Numbered from the stretch's first letter, positions 48,453 to 58,063 are shown. The stretch is DNA of 64,000 nt from Marmoricola sp. URHB0036 (GCF_000426045.1 NZ_AUEP01000009.1:62001-126000), one strand, 5' to 3'. The notes: generated by a model from the letters alone, not told the origin. Program-made: numbers and translations.

Positions 48453-48904
48453 GTGACCGCGGCGGCCTCTGCTGTCGGCGCTCCCGGAGCGACAGCGCCC
48501 GCCTGTTTGGCCGCTCGCTCAGCGACTCCCGCGATCGCGAAGGCGTTGATGGCGTGCAGCGCACCGACGACGGGCGCACCGAAGGCCACGATCGCGAGGA
48601 CCCACTGCAGCAGCACCACCCCGAAGAGGATGCCGGCCCACTTGGTGCCACCGGGGATCTTGGCGAACAGCGACAGGATCAGCAGGACGATCGCGATCAC
48701 GCTGATCAGGATCGCGCCGAAGCTGTGCACGACCCACCCGGCGGCGCCGTCGAAGCCGCTGCGGTCCTCGGCGAGCGACTTGTTCAGCGAGTCGCCGCCG
48801 TCGACGAAGTGCAGCACTCCGAACATGGCGAACGCGATGGCGGCGGCCTGGACGACGACCAGGCCGGCGATGGTGTGGCACAGGGCCTTGAAGGTAGCCC
48901 GCAT
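48449..48904 (-). CDS. Small membrane protein (DUF6220-like)
   Basis: A 151-residue protein with four membrane segments: HTIAGLVVVQAAAIAFAMFG, GAILISVIAIVLLILSLFA, WAGILFGVVLLQWVLAIVAFG and ALHAINAFAIAGVAERAA. HTIAGLVVVQAAAIA and LHAINAFA recall the actinobacterial DUF6220 family, but I am not certain. ATG 48904 has a strong GGGAGG ribosome site. It overlaps the multicopper oxidase start by 4 bp and is the first gene of the run. Confidence 0.7.
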   Translation of the reverse strand: MRATFKALCHTIAGLVVVQAAAIAFAMFGVLHFVDGGDSLNKSLAEDRSGFDGAAGWVVHSFGAILISVIAIVLLILSLFAKIPGGTKWAGILFGVVLLQWVLAIVAFGAPVVGALHAINAFAIAGVAERAAKQAGAVAPGAPTAEAAAVT

Positions 48905-49020
48905 CTGAAGACCTCCCACGAGTACGGCTCGACGCCGAACATCCTGCACGGACGACGGGCGGGATGAGGGGATTTCAGGGCGTCGGACTAGTCCGGAATC
49001 CCGGACGAACTCCCGCAGAT

Positions 49021-49869
49021 TCACTCAGATCGGAACGCGTCTGCCGGGTAGACGCCGAGGATCTTCACGTCCGTGGTGAAGAAGGTCAGCTCCTCCAGGG
49101 CTCGCTTCAGCGGCAGGTCCTGGGGGTGGCCGTCGACCTCCGCGAGGAACTGGGTCGCGGTGAAGTGGCCGCCGACCATGTAGCTCTCCAGCTTGGTCAT
49201 GTTGACGCCGTTGGTGGCGAACCCGCCGAGTGCCTTGTAGAGCGCGGCGGGGAGGTTGCGCACGTTGAAGATGAAGCTGGTCACGACCGGACCGTTGCCG
49301 CGGGGGGCCTCGACGTACTCCCGGGAGAGCACCACGAACCGGGTGGTGTTGTGGTCCTCGTCCTCGACGTCGGCCGCCAGGATCTCCAGTCCGTATGTCT
49401 CCGCGGCCAGGGGCGGGGAGATCGCGGCCATGGTGAGGTCACCGGCCTCCGCGACCTCGCGGGCCGCACCGGCGGTGTCGCCGGAGATGACCGGACGCAG
49501 GCCGTGCTCGCGGATCACCTTGCGGCACTGGCCGAGCGCGTGCACGTGGCTGTGCACGGTCTTGATGGTGTCGAGCGAGGCGCCCGGAAGAGCCATCAGC
49601 GCGAACTGCACGCGCAGGAAGTGCTCCCCGATGATGTGCAGGTCGGAGTCGGGCAGGAAGTGGTGGATGTCCGCGACGCGGCCGGCGACCGAGTTGTCGA
49701 TCGGGATCATCGCCAGCTCGGCATCACCGCCCTCGACGGCGGCGAAGACGTCCTCGAACGACGCGCACGGCACCGGCTCCCAGTCGGGGTAGTGCTGCTT
49801 GCAGACGATGTGGGAGTTGGCTCCCGGCTCGCCCTGGTAGGCGATCCGGCGTCGCTCGGTCGAGGTCAC
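49021..49869 (-). CDS. pheA: Prephenate dehydratase
   Basis: A 282-residue single-function prephenate dehydratase. It begins RIAYQGEPGANSHIVC, has AMIPIDNSVAGRVADIH, and the catalytic TRF block NTTRFVVLSRE. The C-terminal ACT domain (VTSFIFNVRNLPAALYKALG and MTKLESYMVGG) would give feedback control by phenylalanine; its sequence departs from the usual ESRP. It makes phenylpyruvate. GTG 49869 is the start. It is divergent from the DUF4446-like gene. Confidence 0.93.
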   Translation of the reverse strand: MTSTERRRIAYQGEPGANSHIVCKQHYPDWEPVPCASFEDVFAAVEGGDAELAMIPIDNSVAGRVADIHHFLPDSDLHIIGEHFLRVQFALMALPGASLDTIKTVHSHVHALGQCRKVIREHGLRPVISGDTAGAAREVAEAGDLTMAAISPPLAAETYGLEILAADVEDEDHNTTRFVVLSREYVEAPRGNGPVVTSFIFNVRNLPAALYKALGGFATNGVNMTKLESYMVGGHFTATQFLAEVDGHPQDLPLKRALEELTFFTTDVKILGVYPADAFRSE

Positions 49870-49949
49870 GGGACCGAGTTTCCCACGAGGTACCTGCGCC
49901 TCCCGCGAGTCTCCACGAGGCGAACGGTCCTGGCTCTACCCTCACTGAC

Positions 49950-50351
49950 GTGGACACCTTCCTCGGGATCCTCGCCCTCCTGGTGGCGCTGGTCGCCCTC
50001 GTGATCGCAGTGGCGGGTCGGCGTACGACGAACCGCGCACGCAGCAAGGCCGACTCCAGCGGCCTTCCCGAGGACCCGCGCGCCCTGCGCCAGGAAGTCG
50101 CGGCCCTCAAGGCCGAGAGCGCCCAGGCCCTCCGCAACGTGGCCGTCGTACGGTACGACGCCTTCACCGACACCGGCGGCCAGCTGTCCTGGTCGCTGGC
50201 GCTGCTCGACGACAGCGGCAGCGGGGTCGTGCTCACCTCGATCCAGGGCCGCAACGAGTCGCGCACCTACGCCAAGAACGTCGCCGGCTGGGCCAGCGAG
50301 ACGCAGCTCTCCCCGGAGGAAGAGGACGCGATCACCAACGCGCGTCCCTGA
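49950..50351 (+). CDS. DUF4446-family membrane-anchored protein
   Basis: A 133-residue protein with one N-terminal membrane segment (FLGILALLVALVALVIAVAG), a helical stretch (RALRQEVAALKAESAQALRN), and the conserved block VAVVRYDAFTDTGGQLSWSLALLDD followed by LTSIQGRNESRTYAK. This is the usual layout of DUF4446 proteins, whose function is unknown. GTG 49950 gives the N-terminal anchor. A weak hairpin follows the stop. Confidence 0.85.
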   Translation: MDTFLGILALLVALVALVIAVAGRRTTNRARSKADSSGLPEDPRALRQEVAALKAESAQALRNVAVVRYDAFTDTGGQLSWSLALLDDSGSGVVLTSIQGRNESRTYAKNVAGWASETQLSPEEEDAITNARP

Positions 50352-50356
50352 TGCTG

Positions 50357-50378
50357 GTCACGCTGCGTACGGCGTGAC
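50357..50378 (+). terminator. Possible terminator after the DUF4446 gene
   Basis: A 7-bp stem (GTCACGC, 50357-50363, with GCGTGAC, 50372-50378) closes an 8-nt loop, 5 bp after the stop. It lacks a T tract. Confidence 0.45.
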
Positions 50379-50423
50379 GAACGTCGCGGTCTCCAGGGCT
50401 CTCGGCGAACCTAGACTCCCGGC

Positions 50424-50912
50424 ATGAAGCTCACGGTCATGACCCCGCTCGCCATCCGCATCGGCGCCATCCCGTGGATGCCGAAGTTGCTGCCCCAGAT
50501 CACCGCGACCGACAAGTTCGTCCAGAAGGTCAGCAAGGGCCGCGTCACGATCCTCGACCTCGCCGGGCTGCCCAACCTGATGCTGACCGTGAAGGGTCGC
50601 AAGTCCGGCGTACCGCGCACGACCCCGCTGCTCTGCGTGCCCCACGAGGGCGGCAACCTGATCGCCGGGTCGAACTTCGGCCAGCTCAAGCCGCCGGTCT
50701 GGGTGGTCAACATCCGCGCCGCCATCGAGAAGGGCGAGCTCGTCGGCGTCGCCCAGGACGGCAGCACCCACCAGGCCACGCCCCGCGAGATCACCGGCGC
50801 CGAGCGCGAGCAGCTGTGGGAGGTCATGGTGCAGACGTGGCCGAACTACGCGAGGTACGCCGCCCGCACCGACCGGACCATCCCGGTGTTCTTCCTCGAC
50901 CCGGTGACGTAG
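50424..50912 (+). CDS. Nitroreductase-family deazaflavin (F420)-dependent oxidoreductase
   Basis: A 162-residue protein of the Ddn-like flavin/deazaflavin oxidoreductase group. GLPNLMLTVKGRKSGVPRTTPLLCVPHEGGNLIAGSNFG is the characteristic core, which binds F420 in relatives, and PPVWVVNIRA follows. The substrate is unknown; relatives reduce quinones or nitro compounds. ATG 50424 is the start. Repeat copy C starts 10 bp after the stop. Confidence 0.87.
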   Translation: MKLTVMTPLAIRIGAIPWMPKLLPQITATDKFVQKVSKGRVTILDLAGLPNLMLTVKGRKSGVPRTTPLLCVPHEGGNLIAGSNFGQLKPPVWVVNIRAAIEKGELVGVAQDGSTHQATPREITGAEREQLWEVMVQTWPNYARYAARTDRTIPVFFLDPVT

Positions 50913-50922
50913 CCGCTTCCCG

Positions 50923-51013
50923 GAAACGGACAGGGCTGGCGGGCAATTCTGGAGGCGGGGGGGCGCAGTATCGCCCTCCCGGTGGCAGTTTCCCCGGGCG
51001 CCCGGGGAATCCG
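50923..51013. repeat. 90-bp dispersed element with 22-bp palindrome, copy C
   Basis: Starts GAAACGGACAGGGCTGGCGG, with the palindrome at 50989-51010 (one mismatch in 22). It lies between two convergent genes, 10 bp after the plus-strand stop and 12 bp before the end of the minus-strand gene. This position fits a bidirectional terminator. It matches copy A in 57 of the first 66 positions. Confidence 0.75.
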
Positions 51014-51025
51014 CCACCTGCACCC

Positions 51026-52609
51026 CTACCGAGGCACCCGCACCAACAACCGCCCGTGGATGCACCGGGCCCGTATCTCCTTGCCCGGGGCGATCAGGTC
51101 GCCGTCGAGCTGGCGGGGGGCGTCGACGTTGGCGCGTACGACGACCTCCCGACCGCTCATCCGGGCGATCAGCTCGTCGGTGCGCTTGCTCCGAGTCATC
51201 ACCCTGATCGCCAGGGGTAGCCAGGACAGGAACCGCCGGGGGTAGAGCAGCACCACGTCGAGGCGGCCGTCGTCGATGGCGGCGTCGGGGATCAACGGCA
51301 TCCCGGCCTGCAGGAAGCCGACGTTGCCGATCACCATCGTGCGGGCGCGGTGCCGGGTGAACTCGCCTCCGTCGACGGAGACGTCGATCCGGATGGCCGG
51401 GAACATCAGCGACTTCAGCGCCGACCAGACATAGGCCAGCCAGCCCACCTTGGCCTTGATGTCCTCGTTGACGCCCTCCATGATCGCGGCGTCGAAGCCC
51501 ATCCCGGCCATCACCAGGAAGGTGGCGTCCTCCATCTTGTCGCCGCTCACCTCGACCATGTCGATGGCGCGGTCCTGCCCGTTCAGGGCGACGTCGACCG
51601 CCGAGCGCAGGTAGAGCGGGATGTCGAGGTTGCGGGCCAGCAGGTTGCCGGTGCCCGCAGGCACGATGCCCACCGGGATGCCGGTACCGGCCAGCTCCTC
51701 GCACACGGCGCGGATGGTGCCGTCACCGCCGATCGCCAGCACCAGGTCGGCACCGCTGACCGCGGCCTCGTGCGCCATCCCGTAGCCGGTGTCCTCGACG
51801 CTGGTCTCCCACCACACGACCGTGGGGTAGCCCGACTCGGTGGCGAGCGCCTCGACCAGCACCCGGAAGCGGTCGGCCTCGTCGATCTTGGAGGGGTTCA
51901 GGATGACGGCCAGCTTCTTGCGCTGGTTGGGCACCGCCTCGGTCAGCGGCGGACTGACCAGCGCGATCGAGCGCGGGGTCGGGTCGTAGAACGCCAGCCA
52001 GGCGAGCACGACTCCGGCGCCGAGGAGGTAGCCCGCGATCACGTCGGAGACGTTGTGCACGCCGAGGAAGATCCGGTCCAGCCCGACGAGCAGCCCGATC
52101 GCGAGGGAGAGCACCAGCACCAGGCGTCGTACGCCGCGGCGGCGCACCAGCATCCCGGTGAGCACGAGCGTCACACCGATGGCGCCGGCGATCCCCGCCG
52201 CGTGGCCGGACGGGAAGGAGTAGCTGTTGTAGACCATCAAGGGCTGGTCGAAGACCGGACGGTCGCGACCGATGAGCAGCTTGAACAGCGCGACCAGGAT
52301 GCCGATGCTCGCCATCACGCCGACCGTCCAGATCGCAGCCCGGCGGTAGCCCTTGGTCGCCAGGACCGCCGCGACGACCGCGGTGAGCACCGCCTCGGGA
52401 AGGGTCGACGTCGCGACCGAGATCGCGCGCCAGACCTCGAACAGGCCGTGGTGGTGGCTGGTGAACGACTCCGGGCCGCGGCCGAGGTCGGAGTCGAGGT
52501 CCAGCAGCGCCGACCAGTCCCTGACGACGAGGATCGCGAGCAGCGCGAAGAGCGCGAAGCACAGCGCGCTCCATCCCAGTCGGGTGGGGCGCTTGTCGGC
52601 TTCCGTCAC
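51026..52609 (-). CDS. PAP2 phosphatase-diacylglycerol kinase fusion protein
   Basis: A 527-residue two-domain membrane protein. Residues 1-215 hold about six membrane segments with the PAP2 phosphatase signature: KLLIGRDRP, the SFPSGHAAG block with catalytic His, and FLGVHNVSDVIAGY. A linker leads to a lipid kinase domain of the DagK/LCB5 type, starting LAVILNPSK, with VLAIGGDGTIRAV and GIVPAGTGNLLAR, ending PRQLDGDLIAPG. It could both dephosphorylate and phosphorylate lipids, recycling diacylglycerol, phosphatidate or polyprenyl phosphates. GTG 52609 overlaps the oxidoreductase stop by 4 bp. Confidence 0.9.
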   Translation of the reverse strand: MTEADKRPTRLGWSALCFALFALLAILVVRDWSALLDLDSDLGRGPESFTSHHHGLFEVWRAISVATSTLPEAVLTAVVAAVLATKGYRRAAIWTVGVMASIGILVALFKLLIGRDRPVFDQPLMVYNSYSFPSGHAAGIAGAIGVTLVLTGMLVRRRGVRRLVLVLSLAIGLLVGLDRIFLGVHNVSDVIAGYLLGAGVVLAWLAFYDPTPRSIALVSPPLTEAVPNQRKKLAVILNPSKIDEADRFRVLVEALATESGYPTVVWWETSVEDTGYGMAHEAAVSGADLVLAIGGDGTIRAVCEELAGTGIPVGIVPAGTGNLLARNLDIPLYLRSAVDVALNGQDRAIDMVEVSGDKMEDATFLVMAGMGFDAAIMEGVNEDIKAKVGWLAYVWSALKSLMFPAIRIDVSVDGGEFTRHRARTMVIGNVGFLQAGMPLIPDAAIDDGRLDVVLLYPRRFLSWLPLAIRVMTRSKRTDELIARMSGREVVVRANVDAPRQLDGDLIAPGKEIRARCIHGRLLVRVPR

Positions 52610-54891
52610 ATTCCCGTCCTGTGCTCGAGGCGGACCACGATGCTCTTCGATACCGGTGTGTTGGAGACCCGGGCGACCGAGTCCAGGGCGACGAGGACGT
52701 TGGTCTCGGGAAAGTATGCCGCCGCGCAGCCCCTGGCCGTCGCGTACGACACCACCCGGAAGTCCTCGGCCCGGCGTTCGCCGTCGGCGGCGATGCTGAC
52801 GAGGTCGACGTGCTCTCCCTCGGCGAAGCCGAGCTCCTGCCGGTCCATCGCGTTCACGAACACCACGCGGCGGCCCTGCTTGATGCCGCGGTAGCGGTCG
52901 TCGAGACCGTAGATGGTGGTGTTGAACTGGTCGTGGCTGCGCACCGTCTGGAGCAGCAGGTGTCCCTCGGGCACCTCCAGCGTCTCGAGGTCGTTGGCGG
53001 TGAAGCGTGCCTTGCCCGTCTTGGTCTTGAACTCCCGGCGATCGCGGGCCGGGTGCGGCAGCGGGAACCCGCCCGGCTCCTCGATGCGCTCGTTGAACCG
53101 CTCGAAGCCCGGGATCACGCGCTCGATCCGGTCACGGATCACGGAGTAGTTGTCGCGGAACTCGCCCCACGGGATGCCCGAGGTGCCGTCGGGCCACAGC
53201 GCTTCGGCGAGGCGGGTGACGATGGCGACCTCGGAGAGCAGCTGCGGGGACGCGGGCTCGAGCCTGCCGCGGGAGGCGTGCACCATGCCCATCGAGTCCT
53301 CGACCGTGACCACCTGCTCGCCCGTGACCTTGGTGTCGCGCTCGGTGCGACCCAGGCAGGGCAGGATCAGGGCCTCGCGCCCGGCCACGGCGTGCGAGCG
53401 GTTGAGCTTGGTGGAGACGTGCACGGTCAGGTCGAGGCTGCGCATCGCCTCTTCCGTGCGCGTCGTGTCCGGCGTGGCTGCGACGAAGTTGCCACCCACG
53501 GCGAAGAACGCCTTGACCGTGCCGGCGTGCATGGCCCGCAGCGTGTCGACCGAGTCGAGGCCGTGCTCCCGGTTGGGCTCGAAGCCGAACTCGTCACGCA
53601 GGCCGTCGAGCAGCGAGTCGTGGGCCTTCTCCCAGATCCCCATGGTGCGGTCGCCCTGCACGTTGGAGTGACCGCGCACCGGGCACACACCGGCGCCGAG
53701 CTTGCCGATGTTGCCGCGCAGCAGCAACAGGTTGACGATCTCCTGGATGGTCGCCACGGCGCCCTTGTGCTGGGTCAGTCCCATCGCCCAGCACACGATG
53801 ACCCGCTCGGACTCCCGGTACTTCTTCGCGACTCTCTCGATCTCGGCGCGGGTCAGCCCGGTCGCGGTGAGTACGTCGTCCCAGTCGAGCTTGTCGAGGA
53901 ACCTCAGGTACTCGTCGTACTCCGAGCAGTAGGTGGCCACGAAGTCCTCGTCGACAGCACCGGCCTCCACCGTCAGCTTCGCCATCGCCGCGAACAGGGC
54001 CTGGTCGCCGGAGAGCCGCACCTGGAGGAAGTCGTCGGTGAGGTCCTGCCCCTTGGTCAGCCCCTTCGGGGTCTGCGGGTTGTGGAACCGACGGAGCCCG
54101 GCCTCGTCGAGCGGGTTGATGTTGACGATGTAGGCGCCGTTCCTCTTCGCCTCCTCCAGCGCAGACAGCATCCGCGGGTGGTTGGTGCCGGGGTTCTGCC
54201 CGACCACCATGATCAGGTCCGCGGCGTAGATGTCCTCGAGCAGCACCGATCCCTTGCCGATCCCGATCGAGTGGGCGAGGGCGGCGCCGCTCGACTCGTG
54301 GCACATGTTGGAGCAGTCGGGCAGGTTGTTGGTGCCGAAGCGCCGCACCATCAGCTGGTAGAGGAACGCCGCCTCGTTGGAGGTGCGGCCCGAGGTGTAG
54401 AACGCCGCGGCGTCCGGGGTCGGCAGGGAGCGCAACCGCTCGGCCACGAGGGAGAAGGCACCTTCCCATTCGATCGGCTCGTAGTGCGTGCCCCCGGCCG
54501 GCTTGTACATCGGCTCGGCCAGCCGGCCCTGCTGCCCCAGCCAGTAGTCGGTGCGCCCGGACAGGTCGTCGAGTGAGTGCCGGGCGAAGAAGTCACGGTC
54601 CACCCGACGCAGGGTGGCTTCCTCGGCCACGGCCTTGGCGCCGTTCTCGCAGAACTCCGCGGTGTGGGTGTGGCCGGGGTCCGGCCAGGCGCAGCCGGGG
54701 CAGTCGAAGCCGGTGGGCTGGTTCACGCGCAGCAGCGTCAGCGCCGTACGCCGCACGCCCATCTGCTCCTGGGACATCTTCATGGCCTTGAGCACGGCAG
54801 GGACACCCGCGGCATGGTGCTGGCGATGTCCTACCTCGAGGTTGTCTTCTGTGGGATCATTTCGAGGAGCTTTCCTGGCCATGTTCCCCAT
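52606..54891 (-). CDS. FdhF/YdeP-family molybdopterin oxidoreductase
   Basis: A 761-residue catalytic subunit of the formate dehydrogenase-like YdeP group. The N-terminus has GFDCPGCAWPDPG and a later FCENGAK, a cysteine set kept in YdeP proteins. The molybdopterin-binding blocks YTSGRTSNEAAFLYQLMVR, DCSNMCHESSGAAL, VVGQNPGTNHPRML and GNIGKLGAGVCPVRGHSNVQGDRTMG follow. The reaction is unknown in this group, which is linked to acid resistance in E. coli. ATG 54891 is used, but ATG 54882 is equally possible. It is coupled to the PAP2 fusion and divergent from a lipoprotein gene by 35 bp. MobA is encoded 6 kb away. Confidence 0.88.
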   Translation of the reverse strand: MGNMARKAPRNDPTEDNLEVGHRQHHAAGVPAVLKAMKMSQEQMGVRRTALTLLRVNQPTGFDCPGCAWPDPGHTHTAEFCENGAKAVAEEATLRRVDRDFFARHSLDDLSGRTDYWLGQQGRLAEPMYKPAGGTHYEPIEWEGAFSLVAERLRSLPTPDAAAFYTSGRTSNEAAFLYQLMVRRFGTNNLPDCSNMCHESSGAALAHSIGIGKGSVLLEDIYAADLIMVVGQNPGTNHPRMLSALEEAKRNGAYIVNINPLDEAGLRRFHNPQTPKGLTKGQDLTDDFLQVRLSGDQALFAAMAKLTVEAGAVDEDFVATYCSEYDEYLRFLDKLDWDDVLTATGLTRAEIERVAKKYRESERVIVCWAMGLTQHKGAVATIQEIVNLLLLRGNIGKLGAGVCPVRGHSNVQGDRTMGIWEKAHDSLLDGLRDEFGFEPNREHGLDSVDTLRAMHAGTVKAFFAVGGNFVAATPDTTRTEEAMRSLDLTVHVSTKLNRSHAVAGREALILPCLGRTERDTKVTGEQVVTVEDSMGMVHASRGRLEPASPQLLSEVAIVTRLAEALWPDGTSGIPWGEFRDNYSVIRDRIERVIPGFERFNERIEEPGGFPLPHPARDRREFKTKTGKARFTANDLETLEVPEGHLLLQTVRSHDQFNTTIYGLDDRYRGIKQGRRVVFVNAMDRQELGFAEGEHVDLVSIAADGERRAEDFRVVSYATARGCAAAYFPETNVLVALDSVARVSNTPVSKSIVVRLEHRTGM

Positions 54892-54926
54892 TCAAACCCA
54901 TGGCCGCTCACTTCGAGGGGGCCCAC

Positions 54927-55904
54927 ATGCGTCCTACACATGTGCTGCGGTCCGCAGCCCCGGTCGCCGCCGCCGTGACCGCGCTGCTGCTGACTGCTGC
55001 GTGCGGCGACGTGAAGGTCACTTCTGACTCCTCGAAGGGCGACTCAGACAAGGACTCGACCGCCTCACCGGACCCCAGCGCCGACGTCGACACCAGCGCG
55101 GCCGAGGGTGACTGGCTGCTCGGCCTGCAGACGGCCGGTGGCAACGACGGTGAGAAGAGCACCACGGTCTACGTCACCTACAACCCGTCCACGGGGCAGG
55201 CGAAGGCCCGCTCCATGCCCGGCGTCACTGCCGCCAGCGCCTCCTCCGAGCTGGCTCCCTTGCTCGTCAGCGCCGACCGCCAGTGGGCGATCCCCGACAC
55301 CGGCATCTCCAACAGCGAGGAGAACAGCGGCAAGCTCACCGTCTACTCGCTGACCTCCAACGCCACCAAGGTCATCGACATCCGCAAGGCCTCCGGCGAC
55401 AACAGCCTGCGCGCCATCGGCTGGGCCTTCGACCCCGAGCGTGCCGACACCCTGCGGGTCGTCGACACCGCCAACCGCATCTGGGTGGTCAACGTGGCGG
55501 GCGGCAAGGCGACCCAGGAGGGCACCCTCGCCAAGGGCCCCTGGGTGTTCACCAACGGGTTCAACCACAACACCGGTGAGCCCTACATGGAGAGCATCGA
55601 CAGCGACGCCACCAAGCCGGCCGGCAACGGCCCGGCGGACACCTCCCCGGTGACCCGTGCCGGCGGCACCGTCCTCGCCGACGACTCGGACGCGCTGGCC
55701 AAGCTGCCCGCCAGCCCGTGCCGACTGGGCGCGGCCTTCGTCGATGCCGACGGGGTGACGTGGACCTTCTGCGCCGACAAGCCCACGCTGACGACGTACT
55801 ACCTGCCCAAGGACGGCACGCAGTGGACCGCCTACGGCAAGCCGAGCAGCCCGGTGGATCCCGTCGCAGCGGCGTTCCCGCTGGTCCTGCCACCCGCCGC
55901 ATAA
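54927..55904 (+). CDS. Hypothetical lipoprotein with propeller-like repeats
   Basis: A 325-residue exported protein. The lipobox LTAAC gives Cys26, followed by a Ser/Asp-rich low-complexity linker ([20 protein letters not shown]). The body has repeated beta strands with Asp, such as [19 protein letters not shown] and [18 protein letters not shown], which suggest a beta-propeller. No enzymatic motif is seen. ATG 54927 has a GAGGGGG site upstream; the frame open to 54900 is less likely. Two cysteines (SPCRLG and WTFCADK) may pair. Confidence 0.72.
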   Translation: MRPTHVLRSAAPVAAAVTALLLTAACGDVKVTSDSSKGDSDKDSTASPDPSADVDTSAAEGDWLLGLQTAGGNDGEKSTTVYVTYNPSTGQAKARSMPGVTAASASSELAPLLVSADRQWAIPDTGISNSEENSGKLTVYSLTSNATKVIDIRKASGDNSLRAIGWAFDPERADTLRVVDTANRIWVVNVAGGKATQEGTLAKGPWVFTNGFNHNTGEPYMESIDSDATKPAGNGPADTSPVTRAGGTVLADDSDALAKLPASPCRLGAAFVDADGVTWTFCADKPTLTTYYLPKDGTQWTAYGKPSSPVDPVAAAFPLVLPPAA

Positions 55905-55947
55905 CCCGCGCAGCAAACCTGTCGCGTCCCCTCGATATCCTCGCGAG

Positions 55948-57228
55948 GTGATCGACCCACGACTGCTCCGCGACGACCCTGACTCGCTGCGTGCCGCCCA
56001 GGAGAAGCGGGGGCTGTCTCCCGAGGTGGTCGACCGCGCTCTCGAGGCCGACGCCGCCCGCCGCGCCGCCATCGCCGACTTCGAACGGCTGCGCGGTGAG
56101 CAGAAGCAGCTCGGCAAGCTGATCCCGAAGGCGCAGGGCGAGGAGAAGGCCGAGCTGCTGGCCCGGACCAAGGCGCTGGCCGCCGACGTGAAGACGGCCG
56201 AGGCGGCACAGGGCGAGGCCGAGAGCGACTGGCGCGACGCGATCTACGCCATCCCCAACCCGGCCGCCGAGCAGTCGCCGGCGGGCGGCGAGGACGACTA
56301 CGTCGTGCTCTCCGAGCACGGCACCCCACGCGACTTCGCCGCCGAGGGCTTCGAGCCGCGCGACCACGTCGAGCTGGGCCGCATCCTGGGAGCCATCGAC
56401 GTCGAACGTGGTGCCAAGGTGTCCGGCTCGCGCTTCTACTACCTGACCGGTGCCGGCGCCGACCTGGAGTTCGCCCTGGTCAACATGGCGATGGACCAGG
56501 CCCGGGCGGCCGGCTTCACCACGATGGTGCCGCCGACCCTGGTCAAGCCACGGGCCATGGAGGGCACCGGCTTCCTCGGCCAGGCAGCCGACGACGTCTA
56601 CCGGATCGAGGGCCAGGACACCTACCTCGTGGGCACCTCGGAGGTGCCGCTGGCGGCGTACCACTCCGACGAGATCCTCGACGGCGAGACGCTGCCCCGC
56701 CGCTACGTCGCGTTCAGCCCCTGTTTCCGCAAGGAGGCGGGCTCCCACGGCAAGGACACGCGCGGGATCATCCGCGTGCACTGGTTCGACAAGGTCGAGA
56801 TGTTCTCCTACACCACGCTCGAGGAGGCCGCAGCCGAGCACGACCGCCTGCTCGGCTGGGAGACTGAGTGGCTCGACAAGCTCGAGCTCGCCTACCGCGT
56901 CATCGACGTGGCGGCCGGTGACCTCGGGCTCTCGGCCCAGCGCAAGTTCGACTGCGAGGCCTGGGTGCCCACGCAGGGTCGCTACCGCGAGCTCACCTCG
57001 ACCTCCAACTGCACCGACTTCCAGACCCGCCGGCTCGACATCCGCGGTCGGTTCGACGGCGAGGTGAAGCCGATCGCCACCCTCAACGGCACCCTGGTCG
57101 CCATTCCACGCACCATCGTGGCCATCCTCGAGACCCACCAGCAGGCCGACGGCTCCGTGCGCGTCCCGAAGGCACTGCAGCCCTACCTCCAGGGTCGCGA
57201 GGTGCTCGAGCCGGTGACCGGTGGCTGA
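55948..57228 (+). CDS. serS: Seryl-tRNA synthetase
   Basis: A 426-residue class II synthetase. It begins [22 protein letters not shown] and continues with a coiled-coil arm ([20 protein letters not shown]) that grips the long variable arm of tRNA-Ser. Motif 2 is [19 protein letters not shown], and motif 3 is near [20 protein letters not shown]. It charges tRNA-Ser; one such tRNA is at 63252. GTG 55948 follows a TATCCT box by about 8 bp with no clear ribosome site, so the mRNA may be leaderless. The next gene overlaps by 8 bp. Confidence 0.95.
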   Translation: MIDPRLLRDDPDSLRAAQEKRGLSPEVVDRALEADAARRAAIADFERLRGEQKQLGKLIPKAQGEEKAELLARTKALAADVKTAEAAQGEAESDWRDAIYAIPNPAAEQSPAGGEDDYVVLSEHGTPRDFAAEGFEPRDHVELGRILGAIDVERGAKVSGSRFYYLTGAGADLEFALVNMAMDQARAAGFTTMVPPTLVKPRAMEGTGFLGQAADDVYRIEGQDTYLVGTSEVPLAAYHSDEILDGETLPRRYVAFSPCFRKEAGSHGKDTRGIIRVHWFDKVEMFSYTTLEEAAAEHDRLLGWETEWLDKLELAYRVIDVAAGDLGLSAQRKFDCEAWVPTQGRYRELTSTSNCTDFQTRRLDIRGRFDGEVKPIATLNGTLVAIPRTIVAILETHQQADGSVRVPKALQPYLQGREVLEPVTGG

Positions 57229-58063
57229 GAGCCTGTCGGCTGCCGACTGGCAGCCCGGGATGGTCGCGCTCGACATCGACGGCACGCTGCTGAAGTGGGT
57301 CGAGGGCACCGGACAGAACTACGAGGTCATCTCCCCGGTGCTCTACGACGCCATCCAGGCCGTCGTCGACGCGGGGGCCCACGTCGTGCTGGCCAGCGGC
57401 CGCTCCCCGCACGGCATGACCAACATCGCCGACCTGCTCGACCTGCCGCGCGAGGGCCAGGACCGCCTCTGGGTGGTGGCCTCCAACGGCGCCGTCATCT
57501 TCCGCTACCCGCCGCTCGAGGTGGTCCACGAGGAGACCTTCGACGCGAGCGAGGCCGTGCGCCAGGTCCTCGAGCAGCACCCCGACGCCCTGGTGGCGGT
57601 CGAGGAGCGGGGCGTCGGCTACCGCGTCAACCGCCCCTTCCCCGAGGGTGAGCTCTCCGGCGACATGATCGAGACCGAGCTGCACGAGATCCTCGGCCAA
57701 CCTGTCAGCCGCGTGATCATCCGCGACCCCACCGCCTCCGCCGACGACTTCGTGGCCATGGCGGCCCGGCTCGGCCTGCACGGCACCGACTACGTCGTGG
57801 GCTGGACGGCCTGGCTCGACCTCTCCCCGGTCGGGGTGTCCAAGGCCTCTGGGCTGCAGTACGTCGCCCGCCACCTCGGTCTCTCCGCCGAGGACACCCT
57901 GGCCATCGGCGACGGCCGCAACGACATCGAGATGCTCCGCTGGGCCGGCCGCGGCGTCGCCATGGGTCAGGCCGTCGAGGAAGTCCACGACGCCGCCGAC
58001 GCGACCACCGAGACGGTCTACGACGACGGCGCGGCACTAGAGCTCAGGAAGTACTTCCCGTGA
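57221..58063 (+). CDS. HAD-superfamily hydrolase (Cof type)
   Basis: A 280-residue phosphatase of the Cof subfamily. LDIDGTLL has the nucleophile Asp18, [10 protein letters not shown] is motif II, and [23 protein letters not shown] is motif IV with acidic metal ligands. The cap sits in the middle. It would remove phosphate from a sugar phosphate or cofactor. GTG 57221 overlaps serS by 8 bp, and it overlaps the acetyltransferase gene by 4 bp, so all three are likely one operon. Confidence 0.92.
   Translation: MAESLSAADWQPGMVALDIDGTLLKWVEGTGQNYEVISPVLYDAIQAVVDAGAHVVLASGRSPHGMTNIADLLDLPREGQDRLWVVASNGAVIFRYPPLEVVHEETFDASEAVRQVLEQHPDALVAVEERGVGYRVNRPFPEGELSGDMIETELHEILGQPVSRVIIRDPTASADDFVAMAARLGLHGTDYVVGWTAWLDLSPVGVSKASGLQYVARHLGLSAEDTLAIGDGRNDIEMLRWAGRGVAMGQAVEEVHDAADATTETVYDDGAALELRKYFP

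Noticed and set aside
55905-55947. A T-box or riboswitch before serS
   Set aside because: The gap is only 43 bp, and a -10-like box directly precedes the start codon, leaving no room for a leader.
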